This document shows positions 18,601-27,822 of a stretch of 40,241 nt of DNA, piece after piece. The position numbers and the translations under genes are program-made. The stretch is from Spartobacteria bacterium (GTDB taxonomy: Bacteria; Verrucomicrobiota; Kiritimatiellia; RZYC01). The stretch covers positions 1 through 40,241 of the forward strand of contig RZYC01000034.1 in the NCBI GenBank assembly GCA_009930475.1, given 5' to 3'. The notes under the pieces were generated by a model. It saw nothing but the letters and a program-made list of their open reading frames with translations, did no database searches and was not told where the DNA came from. Every line of letters begins with the position of its first letter. Position 1 is the stretch's first letter.

Positions 18601-19446
18601 TCAGCCTTTCCTATACACCGCAGGGGCTATATTGCGAAAATTGGACAGCAATCCCGACAGACTTTCCGCATGTCCCACCATCAAGTAACCACCATCTTTC
18701 AACAACCGCCAGCACTCTTCAAGTAACCTCACCCGCATAGGATTATCAAAATAGATCATTACATTTCTACAAAAAACCACATCAAAAGGCCCCTGCATCG
18801 GATAGGGTGCATGCACCAAATTCAGTCTGGCAAAGGTCACCATGGATTTCAACGGGGGCCGCACCTGATAGGTATCCGTGTTCCTTATAGAGGATAAATA
18901 CTTAATTTTTAATGCTTTAGGAACTTTTGACAATGATTTCTCTCTATATATTCCCTCGCGGGCATGCTGAATCACCTTTGTAGAAATATCGGTAGCTAAA
19001 ATGCGCACATCCGAAACATCACGCAGGGCCTCCGATACCGTCATGGCCAATGTATAGGGCTCTTCGCCCGTGGATGACGCCGCACACCAGATACGAAAAC
19101 GATGCTGTCCCTGTGCTTCCCACTCTTCTAATAAACGGTGCAGAAAATTAAAGTGTTCCGCCTCGCGATAAAAATGGGTCACATTGGTAGAAATAACGTT
19201 GAGCAACTCCACTAGTTCATTGCCGCTGGTATCGGCACAGACATACTCGTAATACTCTTCAAAACGCGTCATCCCCAACCGCCGAAGTCGTTTCCGAACC
19301 CGAGATGACACCATAGAATCCTTTTGAGGCCCCAACGTGATCCCAGCCTGTTCATACACCAGATCAGCAAAACATCGAAACATTTTTGGGGTGAGCTGCT
19401 CTATATTCTGCACACAAACCGAATCCTTTGCCTTAGACGGAATCAT
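18601..19446 (-). CDS. cheR: Chemotaxis protein-glutamate O-methyltransferase
   Basis: CheR methylates receptor glutamates with S-adenosylmethionine and works against CheB. The protein (281 residues from ATG 19446) has the N-terminal helical CheR domain (about 12-85) and the methyltransferase domain with the AdoMet motif WCAASSTGEEPYTLAM, then VRILATDIST, and FDVVFCRNVMIYFDNPMR. GGAG lies 6 bases before the ATG, which overlaps the 3' end of cheA by 14 bp; a GTG at 19470 is possible but has no binding site. No TPR tail is present, so it is the simple form. Confidence 0.96.
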   Translation of the reverse strand: MIPSKAKDSVCVQNIEQLTPKMFRCFADLVYEQAGITLGPQKDSMVSSRVRKRLRRLGMTRFEEYYEYVCADTSGNELVELLNVISTNVTHFYREAEHFNFLHRLLEEWEAQGQHRFRIWCAASSTGEEPYTLAMTVSEALRDVSDVRILATDISTKVIQHAREGIYREKSLSKVPKALKIKYLSSIRNTDTYQVRPPLKSMVTFARLNLVHAPYPMQGPFDVVFCRNVMIYFDNPMRVRLLEECWRLLKDGGYLMVGHAESLSGLLSNFRNIAPAVYRKG

Positions 19447-22003
19447 CCCGTGCTCCGTCCGTCCGAACACTTATGCCCTGCTTGTTTTCCATCGCCAGTT
19501 TTGTTAATCCGCTCACATCGAGAATCAGCCCGGGACGGCCATCCGACATAATGCTTGCCCCGGCGATGCCCGGCAGCACACCCAACGTATCGCCCAGACT
19601 TTTAATAACAGTTTGCTGCTGTCCCAGCAGCTCATCCACCACCAGTGCAATTTTCCGGCCGGTATCTTCCACCACCATAACCAATGCCTCGGACACGGTT
19701 TCAATGGCCTGACCGATTTCAAAGACTCTCGAAATGCGCACAACCGGTAGAATGTCGTCCCGGAAAGACAGTACTTCCCCTTTTCCTTTTATGGTCTTCA
19801 CTGAATCGCCGCCGGGACGGAATGATTCAACAATAGACAACGTGGGTACAATGTAGTGTTCGTTGCCCACGCGAACGACCATGCCGTCAATAATCGCCGT
19901 CGTAAGCGGCAGGACGATGGTAAATGTTGTGCCGACGCCTTTCGCTGTGTCGATCATGATTTTTCCGCGCAGGCTTTCAATATTTCGGCGCACCACATCC
20001 ATCCCTACACCGCGCCCGCTGATCTCCGTAACCTTGCTGGCCGTAGAAAAGCCCGCTTCAAAAATCATGGCGTATACATCGGCGTCCGATAAATTCTCTG
20101 CCGACGTGATCAATTCTTTTTTCAGTGCCTTGGCTACAATCGCGTCACGATCCAGGCCAAATCCATCATCTTTCACCTGAATGTGAATATTCCCTCCCTG
20201 ATGAAAGGCATTGAGCAGAACATGTGCCTGCGCTGACTTTCCGGCAGCCTCCCGCTGTTCAGCGGACTCCACACCGTGATCGACCGCATTACGTATCATG
20301 TGCATCAACGGATCACCCAGTTTTTCAACGATACCCCGATCCAGCTCCGTTTCCTGACCATGCATGCTGAATTCGATGCGTTTGCCTGATTTTTTTGCCA
20401 AATCCCGCACCAGACGCGCCATTTTACGAAAGGTTGCATCAATCGGAGTCATCCGCATCGCCATGCTCATGTCCTGCAAGGTTCGGGATATTTTATTGAG
20501 ATGCCCCATGTTGCGCTCCAGACGCAATGACTTGATCCGGCGAATGTCCGGATCCTGCCCTACAATGGCCTCTGCAATAACCAGTTCGCCGATGGTATCG
20601 ATCAATAAATCTAAACGGGCCGCGTCGATTTTTACAAAGGACGGGACTGCGGCCTGATAATCCGGGGGCGTCTGCATATTCTCCATTTTGGCAGACTGCG
20701 GTTCCATACCGGCCTCCGATGGCTCGGCAGGCGGAATAGACGGTGGAGAAACCGGTTGATCTATGTTTTTCTCAGGGACGGATGGCGCGGCCGCCGATAC
20801 CACGGATTTTGCAGCGGAACCCTCATTTACCTTGCGCAATTTATGCAGCAATATGTCGAAATCGGGACGTGTATGAAAAAGATGATCGCTGCTGATCGCC
20901 TGCTGCAGATCCTGCATCATGTTCTTTAACATGTCCAATGAGGCAAACAGCAAATCGACGAGCAGCCCTTCGAAGTTTTTTTTCTTCTTGCGAATATCAT
21001 CAAGAATCGTTTCCGCATCATGGGAAAGCACACTAATCGGATCCAGTGCCAGAAATCCCGACACCCCTTTGATGGTATGCAGCGAGCGAAAGACATCCCC
21101 CACCACTTCCGTATTACCCGGATCATTCTCCAGCTGCATCAGTCCCGCATCGGCTGCTTCCAGTAAATCCTGCGATTCGACGATAAAATCTCTGGCTAAA
21201 TCGATCTCGTTTACAGGGTATGTCCCTTTCATAAAAGCCAGCACCTGCTCCTCCGAGGCTTCAGATACAACTGTGGAATCAGGAGCCTCGGGCTCAATCG
21301 GCCGGCTGTCACCTACAAAATCAGCAATCAATTGTTTCAGAAGCTGCGGATCCCTTGAGGTTTGCTTTTTTGCACAATCCGAGATGGTCTCAAGCAACCA
21401 GTCTTTCATGGTTAGTAAAAGATCGGAACTGAGCGATTCCGCATAATCCAGCAAATAATCTTCAAAAATATGACACGACTGCTGCAGTCGATCAATCCCG
21501 ACCACCCCCGCTTCCCCTTTCATGGTATGAATCAGCCTGCGAATCCCGTCTAAACTGGATGCGGATGTGGTGTTCTCGTAATCGAGAATCAGCTCTTCCA
21601 GCTGCTGGAGTCCCGTATGCTGCTGTTCAACAAAGGATGCAAACAGTTCATCATCGACCATCTGATTGTATTTGAACTGTACCGGCTCTGCATCGTCTTC
21701 TGTCGATTTCACCGGCGTGGCGACCATGGGCCGCTCTTCTTTCAGTGACTGCTGCAGCATCTCAATGAGTTCGGCGGCCTCGCTGATAATTTCATGCCGG
21801 TCGATGGAATCATCGACGATAGAGCCTCCAATCCGTCCGCACACGTCTGCCACACGTTTTGATTCAACGCTCCCCTGCTCGTATGATTCGGATAACGCGT
21901 TGACAGCAAGGCATAAACTAGACCATTCCTGTGCATCTTCACGATCAATGAGTAAAATTTGCTCAGCCAGCTGGTTGAGCATTTCTTCTTTATTGTTATT
22001 CAT
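19433..22003 (-). CDS. cheA: Chemotaxis histidine kinase CheA with two Hpt domains
   Basis: CheA passes receptor signals to CheY and CheB by phosphotransfer. Numbering from the ATG at 22003 (856 residues): a helical N-terminal segment (about 1-95); a first Hpt domain with His159 in IHTMKGEAG; a second with His309 in SLHTIKGVSG; a Pro-rich linker (about 405-450); dimerisation (about 460-530); the ATPase domain with NAVDHG (N box, about 572), DDGFGLD and GRGVGMDVV; and a C-terminal CheW-like domain (about 705-845). A separate P2 domain is not obvious. The start is uncertain: ATG 22036 adds 11 residues, and neither has a strong binding site. It heads the operon, divergent from mgtE. Confidence 0.95.
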   Translation of the reverse strand: MNNNKEEMLNQLAEQILLIDREDAQEWSSLCLAVNALSESYEQGSVESKRVADVCGRIGGSIVDDSIDRHEIISEAAELIEMLQQSLKEERPMVATPVKSTEDDAEPVQFKYNQMVDDELFASFVEQQHTGLQQLEELILDYENTTSASSLDGIRRLIHTMKGEAGVVGIDRLQQSCHIFEDYLLDYAESLSSDLLLTMKDWLLETISDCAKKQTSRDPQLLKQLIADFVGDSRPIEPEAPDSTVVSEASEEQVLAFMKGTYPVNEIDLARDFIVESQDLLEAADAGLMQLENDPGNTEVVGDVFRSLHTIKGVSGFLALDPISVLSHDAETILDDIRKKKKNFEGLLVDLLFASLDMLKNMMQDLQQAISSDHLFHTRPDFDILLHKLRKVNEGSAAKSVVSAAAPSVPEKNIDQPVSPPSIPPAEPSEAGMEPQSAKMENMQTPPDYQAAVPSFVKIDAARLDLLIDTIGELVIAEAIVGQDPDIRRIKSLRLERNMGHLNKISRTLQDMSMAMRMTPIDATFRKMARLVRDLAKKSGKRIEFSMHGQETELDRGIVEKLGDPLMHMIRNAVDHGVESAEQREAAGKSAQAHVLLNAFHQGGNIHIQVKDDGFGLDRDAIVAKALKKELITSAENLSDADVYAMIFEAGFSTASKVTEISGRGVGMDVVRRNIESLRGKIMIDTAKGVGTTFTIVLPLTTAIIDGMVVRVGNEHYIVPTLSIVESFRPGGDSVKTIKGKGEVLSFRDDILPVVRISRVFEIGQAIETVSEALVMVVEDTGRKIALVVDELLGQQQTVIKSLGDTLGVLPGIAGASIMSDGRPGLILDVSGLTKLAMENKQGISVRTDGARDDSV

Positions 22004-22230
22004 AAGGCCGCTTACGCTCTTTCTAGTTCCACACATCTATCACCAACGCGTCCAAGGGTCTCAATTAGGCGGTGAGAAGTCAAGCCATCCCGCACGTTGC
22101 ACTGGCATATAAAATAACAGCACTCATGAAAAAATAACACCTTATGCGTTGGACACCGTAGGATGTGTTGTTTACATTTCACCACATTCAAATGCGCCCC
22201 CTTCTAGGATCATCGCTGCGAGAGGTACAA

Positions 22231-23622
22231 ATGCAATCATCTTTTCACGAATTACTTAGCAAAATAAAAGACCTAGCTCACGATGCTCTATGGGACGATA
22301 TTAGACCCATTATTAATGCGCTCCCCTGCGAAGATATCGCTGAAATTCTCAATGCGCTTCCTGCCGACCTGATTAAGCCTGTATTCAATCAGATTGACGA
22401 AGAATTAAAGCCGGATACCCTCAGTGAACTGGAAGATCGCGTCGGTATGGACGTCATCGAATCCCTTTCCAATGATGAACTGGCAGATATCTTCGAAGAT
22501 ATGGCTCCCGATGATGCGGCAGATATCATTGCCGAGCTGGACGACACCCGCTCTGAACAGGTTCTAAACCTGATGGAACAGGAAGAGTCGGAGGACGTGC
22601 GCAGGCTGCTCTCCTACGATGAAGAAAGTGCCGGCGGTATTATGACCACCGACATTATTGTTTTCCCCGGCTCGCTCATTGTTTCTAAAGCCATTAAACA
22701 GATCGCCTATATGGATGTGGATGAACCGTTTTACACCGCCTACATTGTGGATGAACAAAACCGGCTCATCGGACGGATCGGATTATGGGAGCTGCTGAAA
22801 GAACGACATCGTAAACGCACCATGCAGGAGATCTGTCATTCAAAAGTGATCAGTGCAACGGCGGACATGGATCAGGAAGCCGTCGCCCGACTGATGTCAA
22901 AGTATGACATGACATCGATCCCTGTCGTTGATCATACCAACTGCCTTCTTGGACGCATTACCATTGATGATATCATGGACGTGGTCGAAGAAGAGGCCAC
23001 CGAAGACCTGTTCCGCTTTGCCGGTTCAAATCAGGATGAGATCGGCTATACCAGTCCGCTGGAAGCGTGCCGTTCGCGTCTGCCCTGGTTATTGATCACG
23101 TTAGGCACCGGATTTATCACCAGTTCCATTTTAAAACATTTTATGGCCGACTTCACTCATGTGATGGTGCTCAGCTTTTTCGTGCCGGTGGTGATGGCTA
23201 TGGGCGGCAATACGGGGATTCAGTCGTCGACACTGATTATACGCAGTATATCCCTCGGTGCACTGGAGGGCCGTAGCGTTTTCATCACTGTGGGCAGAGA
23301 AATTGCCACAGGAGCCATTATGGGCATTATATGCGGACTGGTGGTCGCAGGCTGGGCTCAGTACATGATCGCCTCAGAACATCTGGCCGCAGGAGTATCA
23401 CCGCTTTATCTGGCTCTGACGGTAGGGATTGCCATGATGTGCGCCATGACCTTTGCGACGGTTTTTGGCGCAATTTCCCCCATGTTTTTATCTCGGCTGG
23501 GTGCCGACCCGGCGGTGGCCTCCGGTCCCTTTGTGACCTCTTCCAATGATATCTTTGCCCTGCTGATTTATTATTTAGTGGCCGTGGTGATGCTGATTAA
23601 ACATAACGGGGCACTCGTGTGA
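22231..23622 (+). CDS. mgtE: Magnesium transporter MgtE
   Basis: MgtE is a magnesium-gated channel in the inner membrane. The 463-residue protein (start ATG 22231, AGAGG 5 bases upstream; the frame is open 66 bases further) has the acidic N-terminal MgtE domain (about 30-130, with MAPDDAADIIAELD), a pair of CBS domains (about 135-255, MTTDIIVF and TSIPVVD), the plug helix (TEDLFRFAG), and five membrane segments (about 285-460) with VPVVMAMGGNTGIQSSTLIIR and the conserved FGAISPMFLSRLGADPAVAS that lines the pore. It is the first gene of mgtE-recO-glycosyltransferase. No magnesium riboswitch could be recognised in the short leader. Confidence 0.97.
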   Translation: MQSSFHELLSKIKDLAHDALWDDIRPIINALPCEDIAEILNALPADLIKPVFNQIDEELKPDTLSELEDRVGMDVIESLSNDELADIFEDMAPDDAADIIAELDDTRSEQVLNLMEQEESEDVRRLLSYDEESAGGIMTTDIIVFPGSLIVSKAIKQIAYMDVDEPFYTAYIVDEQNRLIGRIGLWELLKERHRKRTMQEICHSKVISATADMDQEAVARLMSKYDMTSIPVVDHTNCLLGRITIDDIMDVVEEEATEDLFRFAGSNQDEIGYTSPLEACRSRLPWLLITLGTGFITSSILKHFMADFTHVMVLSFFVPVVMAMGGNTGIQSSTLIIRSISLGALEGRSVFITVGREIATGAIMGIICGLVVAGWAQYMIASEHLAAGVSPLYLALTVGIAMMCAMTFATVFGAISPMFLSRLGADPAVASGPFVTSSNDIFALLIYYLVAVVMLIKHNGALV

Positions 23623-24401
23623 TAGAGAAGACTGACGCCATTGTACTACGCTACTGGCCTTCGTCCAATACGTCCCGCGTGGTGGCCTGGCTCACCAGAG
23701 ATTTTGGACGGGTTCACACCATGATCAAAGGGGCGATGCGTCCCAAAAGTTTATTTCTCGGACAATACGACCTGTTTTATACCTGTGAATTACTCTTTTA
23801 TAACCATGAAAACCGGGACTTGGTCTTTGCCAAAGAATGTGCCCCGCTTCAGCGGCGTGACCGTTTTCGTAACGACTGGCGCGCCATGTGCTGTGCATCC
23901 TATCCGCTGGATACGATCTTTCACATCTGCCCCCAGCACACTCCGCATCCCGAATTATTTGCCCTTTTAACCCATGTACTGGACACGGCCAATGCCATGG
24001 GAGGCAGTCCGCAGTTGCTTTTCTGGTTTGAACTGCGCCTGCTGGAACAACTGGGTCAGGCCCCGTCCCTTCATCGCTGTGTTCAGTGTACGGAGTACGT
24101 CCTTCCGTCGCCCCGTCCCGTCTACTTCTCCACCACCGACGGCGGCGTGGTCTGTCATCAGTGCTATGATCAAGGCTGCCGGGCCGTCCCCCTGTCGCAG
24201 TCGGTATGGACGCTCATGAAACAAATTGATCACCAGAGTGACCCTATGGCCGCCGCACTGATTTATGCCCCCGTCGATTCGTTGCAGCAACTCTCTCGAC
24301 TGTTGCGTCAATTTATGACCCATCATGTTGATCTGCTTCCTGAATGCCGTGATATTTCCATGCGTATTCTCTTTAATAAACGCTTTCCCCTGGATGAATG
24401 A
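23619..24401 (+). CDS. recO: DNA repair protein RecO
   Basis: RecO helps load RecA on SSB-coated DNA in the RecFOR pathway. The 260-residue protein starts with the N-terminal OB fold (KTDAIVLRYWPSSNTSRVVA, then FGRVHTMIKGAMRPKSLF) and has the helical domain with a zinc-finger-like set of cysteines, CVQC (about 152-155) and CHQC (about 180-183). The GTG start overlaps the mgtE stop by 4 bp (GTGA, 23619-23622), and its end overlaps the next gene by 4 bp. Length is usual for the family. Confidence 0.93.
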   Translation: MIEKTDAIVLRYWPSSNTSRVVAWLTRDFGRVHTMIKGAMRPKSLFLGQYDLFYTCELLFYNHENRDLVFAKECAPLQRRDRFRNDWRAMCCASYPLDTIFHICPQHTPHPELFALLTHVLDTANAMGGSPQLLFWFELRLLEQLGQAPSLHRCVQCTEYVLPSPRPVYFSTTDGGVVCHQCYDQGCRAVPLSQSVWTLMKQIDHQSDPMAAALIYAPVDSLQQLSRLLRQFMTHHVDLLPECRDISMRILFNKRFPLDE

Positions 24402-25483
24402 TGAAGATTCTTTTTATCTTGCAGGATACGCCTGTTATATACGGGGCAGAACAAGCCACCCTGAACCTTCTGTGGGGGTTATCCCTACAGACGGACATGT
24501 CCTGTGAAGTGATTCTGGTTCATGAATTGCGACTGGAACACTATGACAGTCCGCTGCAAGCTCCGCTAACCGCACTAGCTGTTCCTGTGCATGTGATCCG
24601 CGTTTCCCATCCCTTCTCGCTGTCGCTTGTTCGTCAGATACAAAAAATATGCAATGCCCTGTGTCCGGATATCATCCACACAACGGGCTATAAAATGGAT
24701 ATTCATGCCATGTTTCTGCGACGGGGAAATTGCCGACTGGTGTCCACTGTACATGGCTGGCTGCATCGCAAAGATCGCAAAGAACGTTTTTACAGCTGGT
24801 TAAACAGGCTCGCTCTCAAACACTTTGATGCTGTAGTCACCCTTTCTTCTTTTTACGACGTACTGCTGCGTAATCACGGCATCCCGACCCATCGTATTCC
24901 CACAGGCATCGATTGCTCAAACATCCCGGAATATCCACCCAAAACCAGCTCCGAGATGACGGTCGGCTGTCTCGGACGTCTGAGCGAAGAAAAAAATCAG
25001 CGACTGCTCATCGACGCCATGTCCAAGCTGAAAGACCATTCCATCCAGGCCCTTATTTCCGGAACCGGACCGGATCGACCGCTGCTGGAAAAATGGATCG
25101 CTGCATCAGGACTGACCACCAGAGTCACCCTCGCCGGCTACATGGATCGCGAAGCCTTTTTCCAGCGCATCGACGTATTGGTGTTATGTTCCACCATTGA
25201 AAATCTCCCTCTCGTGATCATGGAGGCCATGCTACGAGGCATTCCAGTCATCGCCTCGCACGTCGGCGGGGTGCCCGATTTAATTGAACACGGCGTAAAT
25301 GGACTCCTCTTTCCCGCGAATGATGCTGCAGCACTTGTGCAGGCCATCGATAGACTGGACGAAAACGCCAGCCTCCGCAACGCACTGGGAAAGAATGGAC
25401 AGCTAACCATAATTAATCATTTTTCGTATGAGCATTGGATTCAGCATCATACCGCATTTTATGAAAACCTGTGCCGCGAATAG
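24398..25483 (+). CDS. Glycosyltransferase family 4 protein
   Basis: The 361-residue protein has the GT-B fold of family 4. The N-terminal half starts with MMKILFILQDTPVIYGAEQA, in which the GAE motif takes the place of the usual GGAE acceptor loop, and has VSTVHGWLHRK. The C-terminal half has GCLGRLSEEKNQRLLIDA, ALISGTGPDRPLLE, and the E-x7-E signature in ENLPLVIMEAMLRGIPVIAS, then GGVPDLIEHGVNGLLFP. It transfers a sugar from a nucleotide donor, probably to a lipid or polysaccharide; the substrate cannot be told. It overlaps recO by 4 bp (ATGA) and is the last gene of the transcript. Confidence 0.93.
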   Translation: MMKILFILQDTPVIYGAEQATLNLLWGLSLQTDMSCEVILVHELRLEHYDSPLQAPLTALAVPVHVIRVSHPFSLSLVRQIQKICNALCPDIIHTTGYKMDIHAMFLRRGNCRLVSTVHGWLHRKDRKERFYSWLNRLALKHFDAVVTLSSFYDVLLRNHGIPTHRIPTGIDCSNIPEYPPKTSSEMTVGCLGRLSEEKNQRLLIDAMSKLKDHSIQALISGTGPDRPLLEKWIAASGLTTRVTLAGYMDREAFFQRIDVLVLCSTIENLPLVIMEAMLRGIPVIASHVGGVPDLIEHGVNGLLFPANDAAALVQAIDRLDENASLRNALGKNGQLTIINHFSYEHWIQHHTAFYENLCRE

Positions 25484-25524
25484 TTCTAAGTATATAGTGG
25501 AATAAGCCCATGCCATCGACTACA

Positions 25525-25545
25525 CTGATTTGTCATTTTAATCAG
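25525..25545. repeat. Inverted repeat upstream of the phosphofructokinase gene
   Basis: CTGATT and AATCAG form a 6-bp dyad around a 9-base AT-rich centre, 20 bases before the phosphofructokinase ATG. No T-run follows, so it is not a terminator for the glycosyltransferase gene. It may be an operator or an RNA hairpin next to the binding site AGAGGAG. Confidence 0.3.
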
Positions 25546-25564
25546 ATTCATTAGAGGAGAATAC

Positions 25565-26890
25565 ATGCGAACGATAACAAACACGGATCTTAAAATTGAA
25601 ACACTGGGTTCCCGCACCATCAAATCCCCCCTCCCCTTATCCAATGTATTCGGGGATGGCGTGGGGAACTTCACACCGGATAACGCGCTCGTTTTATTAA
25701 AAAACCATTTCACTGCGCCGGAACAACGACAAGCCGACGTGTTCCTGGAAAAAGCAGGTTCCCGTGAATATATCTACTTTGACCCGGCTAAAACCAGAGC
25801 AGCCATCGTTACCTGCGGGGGTCTATGCCCCGGGATCAACAACGTCATTCGCTCCGCCGTACGACAACTGCAGAACTACGGCGTACACCAGGTGCTTGGC
25901 ATCAAATACGGGTTTGCCGGCATGAACCCGGCCAGCGGCTATACCCCCATTGAACTGTCCGATGAACTTATCGAAGATATCCATCGCGACGGAGGCACCA
26001 TGCTCGGCACGTCTCGTGGAAATCAGCCTGACAGCACCATCGTCGACTTCCTTGTCAGCCATCAGATTAATATCCTTATCTGCATCGGCGGTGACGGAAC
26101 ACAGCGCGGTGCCCATGCCATCGCACAGGAAATTAAGAAACGCGGAGAAAAGATATCGATCATCGGCGTGCCCAAAACCATTGATAACGATATCGATTTC
26201 AATCAGCGTACCTTTGGTTTCAGCACCGCCATTGAGGAAGCTAAAAAAGTGCTCGACTGTGCTCATGTTGAAGCACACAGCGCCTTCAACGGGATCGGTC
26301 TGGTCAAAGTGATGGGACGGGATGCCGGCTTTATCGCTGTCGATGCCACGCTGGCCAGTCAGGAAGTCAATTTCACCCTCATCCCCGAAATCCCCTTCAA
26401 ACTCGACGGGGAATTCGGCCTCCTGAATCTACTTAAACAACGTTTAGCCCGAAAACATCATGCCGTGATTGTCGTCGCAGAAGGGGCTGGCCAACATCTT
26501 TTCGCGACACAGAAAGAACTCCGCGATGCTTCCGGCAATAAACTGCATCTCGATATCGGCCTGTTCCTCAAAGATAAAATCACCGAGTTCTTCGCCAGAG
26601 AACAGACCGCCATCAGCCTCAAATACATCGACCCCAGCTACATCATCCGCAGCGTTCCGGCCAATACCATTGATGCCGAACTCTGCGATGCCTTTGCACG
26701 CAAAGCAGTCGATGCCGCCATGGCCGGAAAAACCGATGTGATGATCAATTTCTGGAACGGCTGTCTAGCACATATACCCATCGGCCTGGCCATTGCTAAG
26801 AAAAACAGCGTTGACCCGGAAGGCGAACATTGGCTTTCGGTCTTTGAAACAACAGGTCAACCCATTCAATTTATGCAGGCTAACCCATAA
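25565..26890 (+). CDS. 6-phosphofructokinase, long ATP-dependent type
   Basis: The enzyme makes fructose 1,6-bisphosphate in glycolysis. The 441-residue protein carries the PFK motifs GGLCPGINNVIR (about 85-96), GGDGTQRGA (175-183) and VPKTIDNDID (202-211), MGRDAGFIA, and VVVAEGAGQHLF. Gly at the third position of GGDGT is typical of ATP use, while PPi-dependent enzymes have GGDD; PKTIDND is found in both. The N-terminal extension of about 75 residues places it with the long group known from spirochaetes and plants. AGAGGAG is well placed before the ATG. A short T-rich hairpin follows. Donor specificity remains an inference. Confidence 0.93.
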   Translation: MRTITNTDLKIETLGSRTIKSPLPLSNVFGDGVGNFTPDNALVLLKNHFTAPEQRQADVFLEKAGSREYIYFDPAKTRAAIVTCGGLCPGINNVIRSAVRQLQNYGVHQVLGIKYGFAGMNPASGYTPIELSDELIEDIHRDGGTMLGTSRGNQPDSTIVDFLVSHQINILICIGGDGTQRGAHAIAQEIKKRGEKISIIGVPKTIDNDIDFNQRTFGFSTAIEEAKKVLDCAHVEAHSAFNGIGLVKVMGRDAGFIAVDATLASQEVNFTLIPEIPFKLDGEFGLLNLLKQRLARKHHAVIVVAEGAGQHLFATQKELRDASGNKLHLDIGLFLKDKITEFFAREQTAISLKYIDPSYIIRSVPANTIDAELCDAFARKAVDAAMAGKTDVMINFWNGCLAHIPIGLAIAKKNSVDPEGEHWLSVFETTGQPIQFMQANP

Positions 26891-26947
26891 TCCTAATAAA
26901 AAGGACATCAGGCTGGACACTGATGATACAATAACGCTGAAATACAG

Positions 26948-26970
26948 AACGGGTTCTTTTTCCGTTTTTT
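26948..26970 (+). terminator. Probable intrinsic terminator of the phosphofructokinase gene
   Basis: AACGGG (26948-26953) and TCCGTT (26961-26966) form a 6-bp stem with one G-T pair around a 7-base T-rich loop, followed at once by TTTT. The stem is weak. Confidence 0.5.
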
Positions 26971-26982
26971 GTAAAATAAATA

Positions 26983-27010
26983 TTGCACTGCCTCCAGAGT
27001 CTGATATGTT
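26983..27010 (+). promoter_or_regulatory. Sigma-70-type promoter for the tRNA-Glu cluster
   Basis: TTGCAC (26983-26988) and TATGTT (27005-27010) are separated by 16 bases and lie 23 bases before the first tRNA. Both boxes are reasonable matches to TTGACA and TATAAT. Placed after the terminator and before the tRNAs, it fits the start of the tRNA transcript. Confidence 0.5.
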
Positions 27011-27032
27011 GCTCGGCGTTGTTCATGTATAC

Positions 27033-27108
27033 GACCCTATCGTTTAGTGGCCTAGGACACCGGGTTTTCATCCCGGCAACACGGGTTCGAGTCCCGTTGG
27101 GGTCGCCA
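27033..27108 (+). tRNA. tRNA-Glu (TTC), copy 1
   Basis: A full cloverleaf is visible. The acceptor arm GACCCTA pairs with TGGGGTC, the anticodon stem is CCGGG/CCCGG with loop TTTTCAT (anticodon TTC), and the T arm is ACGGG-TTCGAGT-CCCGT. G is the discriminator and CCA is encoded. It is the first of four tandem copies, and copies 1 to 3 are identical. Confidence 0.97.
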
Positions 27109-27124
27109 CATTTATTTATGGAAC

Positions 27125-27200
27125 GACCCTATCGTTTAGTGGCCTAGGACACCGGGTTTTCATCCCGGCAACACGGGTTCGAGTCCCGTTGGGGTCGCCA
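27125..27200 (+). tRNA. tRNA-Glu (TTC), copy 2
   Basis: Identical over all 76 bases to copy 1, with encoded CCA. It lies 16 bases after copy 1, so a single precursor RNA is likely. Confidence 0.97.
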
Positions 27201-27217
27201 TAAATAGATTATTAGAC

Positions 27218-27293
27218 GACCCTATCGTTTAGTGGCCTAGGACACCGGGTTTTCATCCCGGCAACACGGGTTCGAGTCCCGTTGGGGTCGCCA
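27218..27293 (+). tRNA. tRNA-Glu (TTC), copy 3
   Basis: Identical to copies 1 and 2, with encoded CCA. The spacer from copy 2 is 17 bases and unrelated to the first spacer, so only the tRNA bodies are conserved. Confidence 0.97.
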
Positions 27294-27312
27294 TTTATTT
27301 TTATCCGCCCGT

Positions 27313-27388
27313 GACCCCATCGTCTAGTGGCCTAGGACACCGGGTTCTCATCCCGGCAACACGGGTTCGAAACCCGTTGGGGTTGCCA
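27313..27388 (+). tRNA. tRNA-Glu (CTC)
   Basis: The fourth copy has the anticodon loop TTCTCAT (anticodon CTC) and a few other changes: acceptor GACCCCA, D arm TCGTCTAG, T loop TTCGAAA and a G1-T72 wobble at the acceptor end. It reads GAG directly, while the three TTC copies read GAA and, by wobble, GAG. It follows copy 3 by 19 bases. Confidence 0.96.
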
Positions 27389-27424
27389 CGATTTGCTTCT
27401 CTCTCTTCGTATCAGGTCTCTGTT

Positions 27425-27733
27425 TCACCAAATTATGAAAAGAGATAGCATCGTATCACGCATCTGCTCACCGATCTCGAAAATTCGTCCGCCGATTTCC
27501 TGATCGCTTCGATGGCAAACGGCCATAAACACGGCTTTTTTATCGCGGAAACAACGATAAAATGTGCCGGTGGCGACCCCTGCTTCCGACGCGATATGCT
27601 TGGCGTTGACCTGATGTTATCCTTTTTCACTAAACGATTTAAGAGCCGCATCAATCAAAAGCGTCTTCTTTTCATCGGTTCGTTTTTGTTTGGGCTGATG
27701 TACTGCCGACGGGTACATGGATCGCCAGTTCAT
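27425..27733 (-). pseudogene. Broken TetR-family regulator
   Basis: The minus-strand frame from ATG 27733 gives QKRTDEKKTLLIDAALKSFS, then EKG, a TAA stop at 27617-27619, and continues in the same frame with HQVNAKHIASEAGVATGTFY and RCFRDKKAVFMAVCH. That is a typical TetR helix-turn-helix (usually EKGY..). The stop stands where a Tyr codon (TAT or TAC) is expected, so one base change explains it. The frame then ends at 27425 after 102 sense and nonsense codons, about half the usual 200, so the ligand-binding domain is also missing. Both a nonsense mutation and a 3' truncation mark it as a dead gene. Its former role and partner are unknown. Confidence 0.85.
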
Positions 27734-27822
27734 GTTCTATTTATACCACCCGTTCGATCCTACGTAATAACAACATGAAACATAGTTCACACTTATCCCT
27801 GTCCTCGCCCGCTCCATAAATA

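Noticed and set aside
22037-22230. Magnesium riboswitch or sigma-54 site between cheA and mgtE
   Set aside because: The leader of mgtE is too short for a known magnesium riboswitch, and no GG-N10-GC site with the right context was found toward cheA.
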